DNA of 64,000 nt, from the NCBI GenBank assembly GCA_041391925.1, contig JAWKNA010000005.1, forward strand, positions 1 through 64,000, read 5' to 3'. Shown here piece after piece: positions 61,243 to 64,000 of the stretch. Below the pieces are notes generated by a model. It had not been told where the DNA came from and did no database searches. It saw nothing but the letters and a program-made list of their open reading frames with translations. A program made the translations under genes and the position numbers. This DNA comes from JBPOFM01 sp041391925 (GTDB lineage Bacteria; Bacteroidota; Bacteroidia; Flavobacteriales; Flavobacteriaceae). Every line of letters begins with the position of its first letter. Positions within the stretch are counted from its first letter, which is position 1.

Positions 61243-61782
61243 ATGCCAAATACATCAAAACAATACGACGAGGTCATTGACAGATGCCGAAGTTTATTCA
61301 TTAACAAAATGGCCGACTATGGAAGTGCTTGGCGCATTTTGAGATTACCTTCATTAACGGACCAAATTTTTATTAAGGCACAGCGCATCCGAAGTTTACA
61401 ACAAAACACTGTTAGAAAAGTTGATGAAGGAGAAGCTAGTGAATTCATTGGAATTATCAACTATTGCATCATGGCACTGATTCAGCTTGAAAAAGGTGTG
61501 GTCGAACAACCAGATTTAAAAGTGGAAGAAGCGACCAAATTATATGATGAAAAAGTTGTTTTGACCAAACAGTTGATGATGGACAAAAACCATGACTATG
61601 GTGAGGCTTGGCGTGATATGCGTGTCAGTTCGTTGACCGATTTGATTTTGCAGAAACTATTGCGTGTAAAAACAATTGAAAATAACCAAGGAAAAACTGT
61701 GGTTAGCGAAGGCATTGATGCCAATTATCAGGATATGATCAATTATGCAATCTTTGCGATGATACATTTAAACCAAAAATGA
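61243..61782 (+). CDS. DUF1599 protein with an internal duplication
   Basis: The protein has 179 residues. Two halves repeat one another: DYGSAW at 25-30 matches DYGEAW at 118-123, LTDQI matches LTDLI, and IINYCIMALIQL at 71-82 matches MINYAIFAMIHL at 165-176, an offset of 93-94 residues. DUF1599 is also called nucleotide-modification-associated domain 1 and may bind nucleotides in a MazG-like manner; no activity is known. It stops 4 bp before the BT_3928-family gene, so the two form a unit. Confidence 0.83.
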   Translation: MPNTSKQYDEVIDRCRSLFINKMADYGSAWRILRLPSLTDQIFIKAQRIRSLQQNTVRKVDEGEASEFIGIINYCIMALIQLEKGVVEQPDLKVEEATKLYDEKVVLTKQLMMDKNHDYGEAWRDMRVSSLTDLILQKLLRVKTIENNQGKTVVSEGIDANYQDMINYAIFAMIHLNQK

Positions 61783-61786
61783 AAGC

Positions 61787-62947
61787 ATGAAAATAGTAGT
61801 AAACATTTGTCGAATTTTAGTTGGAGTTCTATTTATCATTTCAGGATTGATTAAGCTGAATGACCCATTGGGGTTTTCCTATAAACTTCAGGAATATTTT
61901 GGGGCTGATGTATTAAACCTTACATTCTTTGAACCCTATGCATTGGTAATCGCCATTTTTGTGGTTGTTTTTGAGGTAGTTTTAGGTGTTTTCTTGTTAA
62001 TTGGTTACAAACCAAAGTTTACAATATGGAGTCTTTTATTGATGATTTTGTTTTTTACAGTATTAACGGGTTACACATACTTAACGGGCTATATTCCTGA
62101 TAACGGAAGTTTCTTTGATTTTTCATCTTGGGGAGTTCATAAATCTTCTCAAATGAAGGTTCAAGATTGTGGTTGTTTTGGCGACGCTTTACATTTGACA
62201 CCTTGGGAAAGTTTCTCAAAAGATGTCCTATTGCTTGTTCTCATTTTAATTATCTTTTTTGGAATCAGACATATCAAACCTCTCTTTAGCAAATTTGGTG
62301 TCACACTAGTGGCATTGTTGAGTTTTGTGTTCTGTCTTTGGTTTGGCTATCATGTGTTGATGCATTTGCCAACAATAGATTTCAGAGCATATAAAATTGG
62401 TAACAACATACAAGAAGGCATGAGCATACCACCAGATGCTGCCAAACCGCTAATTGAATATAATTATACATTTAATGTGAATGGCAAAGAGAAAACCTAT
62501 ACGGTTACAAGTGGTTATCCTGATGTAGATGGGGAGTTTGTTAAAGTAGATTCAAAAATTTTGGATGAAGGTTACGTGCCTCCAATTCAAGATTTTTCAA
62601 TAGAATCGGATGATGAAGATTTGACACAGCAGTTTCTTGAAGAACCAAAATTGGTGATGGTCATCATGTATGATTTGAGCAAAGGTGAATGGGAAGGCGT
62701 TGAAAAATTGAAATCCATGTCTGAAGCAGCGATGAAAAAAGGCTACAAAGTCATTGGATTGACATCTTCTGGTGGTGATGCAAAAGCAAAATTCAAAGCG
62801 GACAATGATCTTAATTTTGATTTTTATCTATGTGATGAAAAAGTATTGAAAACCATCGTTCGCGCAAATCCAGGCGTGGTCGTACTCAATAAAGGAACTG
62901 TCATTCAAAAGGTGCATTGGAATGATATTGAGGACTTGAAGTTCTAG
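61787..62947 (+). CDS. BT_3928-family membrane protein, DoxX-like plus thioredoxin-like
   Basis: The protein has 386 residues. TM helices in 5-185 form a DoxX/MauE-like domain (RILVGVLFIISGLIKLNDPLG), with a conserved CGCFGD at about 126-131. The C-terminal 120 residues have a thioredoxin-like fold (LVMVIMYDLSKGEWEG, GYKVIGLTSS, GVVVLNKGTVI) but no CXXC. This is the family named after BT_3928 of Bacteroides. A role in membrane redox or cell-envelope stress is inferred from DoxX relatives. Confidence 0.85.
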   Translation: MKIVVNICRILVGVLFIISGLIKLNDPLGFSYKLQEYFGADVLNLTFFEPYALVIAIFVVVFEVVLGVFLLIGYKPKFTIWSLLLMILFFTVLTGYTYLTGYIPDNGSFFDFSSWGVHKSSQMKVQDCGCFGDALHLTPWESFSKDVLLLVLILIIFFGIRHIKPLFSKFGVTLVALLSFVFCLWFGYHVLMHLPTIDFRAYKIGNNIQEGMSIPPDAAKPLIEYNYTFNVNGKEKTYTVTSGYPDVDGEFVKVDSKILDEGYVPPIQDFSIESDDEDLTQQFLEEPKLVMVIMYDLSKGEWEGVEKLKSMSEAAMKKGYKVIGLTSSGGDAKAKFKADNDLNFDFYLCDEKVLKTIVRANPGVVVLNKGTVIQKVHWNDIEDLKF

Positions 62948-62994
62948 TTTTTAGGTTACGATTATCGACTTATATCTAAACAATAGACACACAA

Positions 62995-64000
62995 CTGATA
63001 AATTATCTCTTAAATAAAATCTTTTACGCCATCCTAACTCTGTTTGGAGTCGTAACCGTCATTTTCTTTTTGTTCAACGTGTTGCCGGGCGATCCAGCCC
63101 AAATGATGTTGGGTCAAAATGAAGACAGCGCACAATTGGCTATCGTAAAACAAAAATACGGTTTCGATAAACCCATCAGCACACAATATTTTTACTATTT
63201 GAATGATTTGTCGCCTATTTCATTTCATTCCACAAATGCCGAAGATTATACCTATTTAAGGCAAAATAAATATACGGCAACCAAATTATTCACAATAGGA
63301 AAAACAACGACAGTACTAAAATTTCCTTATTTGCGTGAATCTTTTACCAAACAAGGGAAAAAAGTATCGCAAGTCATAGGGGAAACACTTCCAAATACGT
63401 TTGTTTTAGCAGTGTCCGCAATTATGATAGCCATTTTTATCGGAATTGTTTTAGGAATCGTTTCGGCATTGTTCAAAGACAGATGGTTGGACAAATTCAT
63501 ACAGGTTGTCAGCACCATCGGAATGAGTGTTCCGTCGTTTTTCAGTGCCATTTTATTCGCATGGTTTTTCGGTTTTGTTCTGCATAAATACACAAATCTT
63601 GAAATGACAGGAAGTCTGTACGAATTGGATGATTATGGTGAGAAAATGCATATCCAATGGAAAAATTTAATCCTTCCGGCTATAGTTTTAGGAATTCGTC
63701 CTTTGGCTGTAGTCATTCAGTTGATCCGTAATTCTTTATTGGAAGTATTCAACCAAGATTATATAAGAACTGCAAGGGCTAAAGGATTGAGTGAATTCCA
63801 AATCATTAAACGTCATGCGGTAAAAAATGCACTCAATCCTGTGGTAACAGCCATTTCGGGATGGTTTGCTTCGATGTTGGCAGGAGCTGTTTTTGTTGAA
63901 TATATCTTTGGTTGGAATGGGCTTGGAAAGGAAATAGTCAACGCTCTAAATACGCTTGATCTGCCTGTGATTATGGGAGCTGTGTTAATTATTGCATTGG
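62995..64000 (+). CDS. Peptide/nickel-type ABC transporter permease, cut by the window edge
   Basis: This is a DppB/OppB-like subunit. It opens with INYLLNKIFYAILTLFGVVTVIFFLFNVLPGDPA (only partly quoted as key residues: LPGDPA). A charged insertion of about 75 residues follows, then the permease core with the EAA loop RTARAKGLSEFQIIKRHAVKNAL (key residues E, G) and the FGWNGLG helix before the edge. It has no ATG, GTG or TTG start in frame: a stop lies at 62977-62979 and the only plausible codon giving the usual N-terminus is CTG at 62995. Further genes of the transporter should lie beyond the edge. Confidence 0.82.
   Translation, partial: MINYLLNKIFYAILTLFGVVTVIFFLFNVLPGDPAQMMLGQNEDSAQLAIVKQKYGFDKPISTQYFYYLNDLSPISFHSTNAEDYTYLRQNKYTATKLFTIGKTTTVLKFPYLRESFTKQGKKVSQVIGETLPNTFVLAVSAIMIAIFIGIVLGIVSALFKDRWLDKFIQVVSTIGMSVPSFFSAILFAWFFGFVLHKYTNLEMTGSLYELDDYGEKMHIQWKNLILPAIVLGIRPLAVVIQLIRNSLLEVFNQDYIRTARAKGLSEFQIIKRHAVKNALNPVVTAISGWFASMLAGAVFVEYIFGWNGLGKEIVNALNTLDLPVIMGAVLIIAL

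Overview
The window is a stretch of chromosome from a member of the Bacteroidota, most likely a marine or soil Flavobacteriaceae. Several signs agree. The DNA is AT-rich, roughly 35-38% G+C by eye. Many promoters carry the Bacteroidetes -7 box TAnnTTTG and genes lack Shine-Dalgarno sites. Two proteins carry type IX secretion (T9SS) C-terminal sorting domains. There is a FecI/FecR/TonB-receptor trio, a fused SecDF, and many lineage-typical families (DUF4293, DUF3667, DUF1599, DUF2911, DUF6588, BT_3928). No species can be named from the sequence alone. No transposon, CRISPR array, prophage or rRNA operon was seen.

Layout. 1-2 kb: the edge of a minus-strand gene, a small membrane protein and an orphan GH53 endo-galactanase lipoprotein. 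2-8.7 kb: argS and a 1,565-residue T9SS type A beta-helix protein built from about eight 150-residue super-repeats. 8.7-15.3 kb: a DinB/YfiT-like protein, a VOC protein, a TonB receptor with its FecR anti-sigma and ECF sigma factor, and a divergent LamG lipoprotein. 15.5-28.4 kb: ffh, folD, small membrane and enzyme genes, rluF, a YitT transporter-like protein, a HerA-like ATPase, queE and asnB. 28.7-40.5 kb: gyrB, an outer-membrane protein, mdh, a small protein resembling the SecD head, secDF, DUF192, lgt, yidD, cysS and folE. 40.7-47.7 kb: a hypothetical protein and a 2,164-residue T9SS type B surface protein. 47.9-64 kb: a FadL-like porin, an unusual Tyr/Arg-rich lipoprotein, proS, tRNA-Glu, rpsT, rho, truA, an ABC exporter, the folP-lipoprotein-cdaA-DUF3667 run, a DUF1599 protein, a BT_3928-family protein and the start of a peptide ABC permease.

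How the parts fit. Most genes are housekeeping: translation (argS, cysS, proS, rpsT, tRNA-Glu, truA, rluF), envelope biogenesis (ffh, secDF, yidD, lgt), folate and one-carbon metabolism (folD, folE, folP), queuosine precursor synthesis (queE), transcription and topology (rho, gyrB) and c-di-AMP signalling (cdaA). Two giant surface proteins and the sigma/anti-sigma/receptor unit are the accessory parts.

The most striking observation is inside the 2,164-residue gene. The first 2.8 kb is AT-rich (38-45% G+C in lines I counted) and ends in six 231-bp repeats. At about 44,057, exactly at a repeat boundary, composition jumps to 57-68% G+C. It stays high for 3.7 kb, through ten different ~95-residue repeats and the sorting domain, and drops again within the last few codons. 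This looks like an in-frame foreign module fused to a native front end. A second good lead is the protein just upstream of secDF, which aligns with part of the SecD periplasmic head encoded in the next gene.
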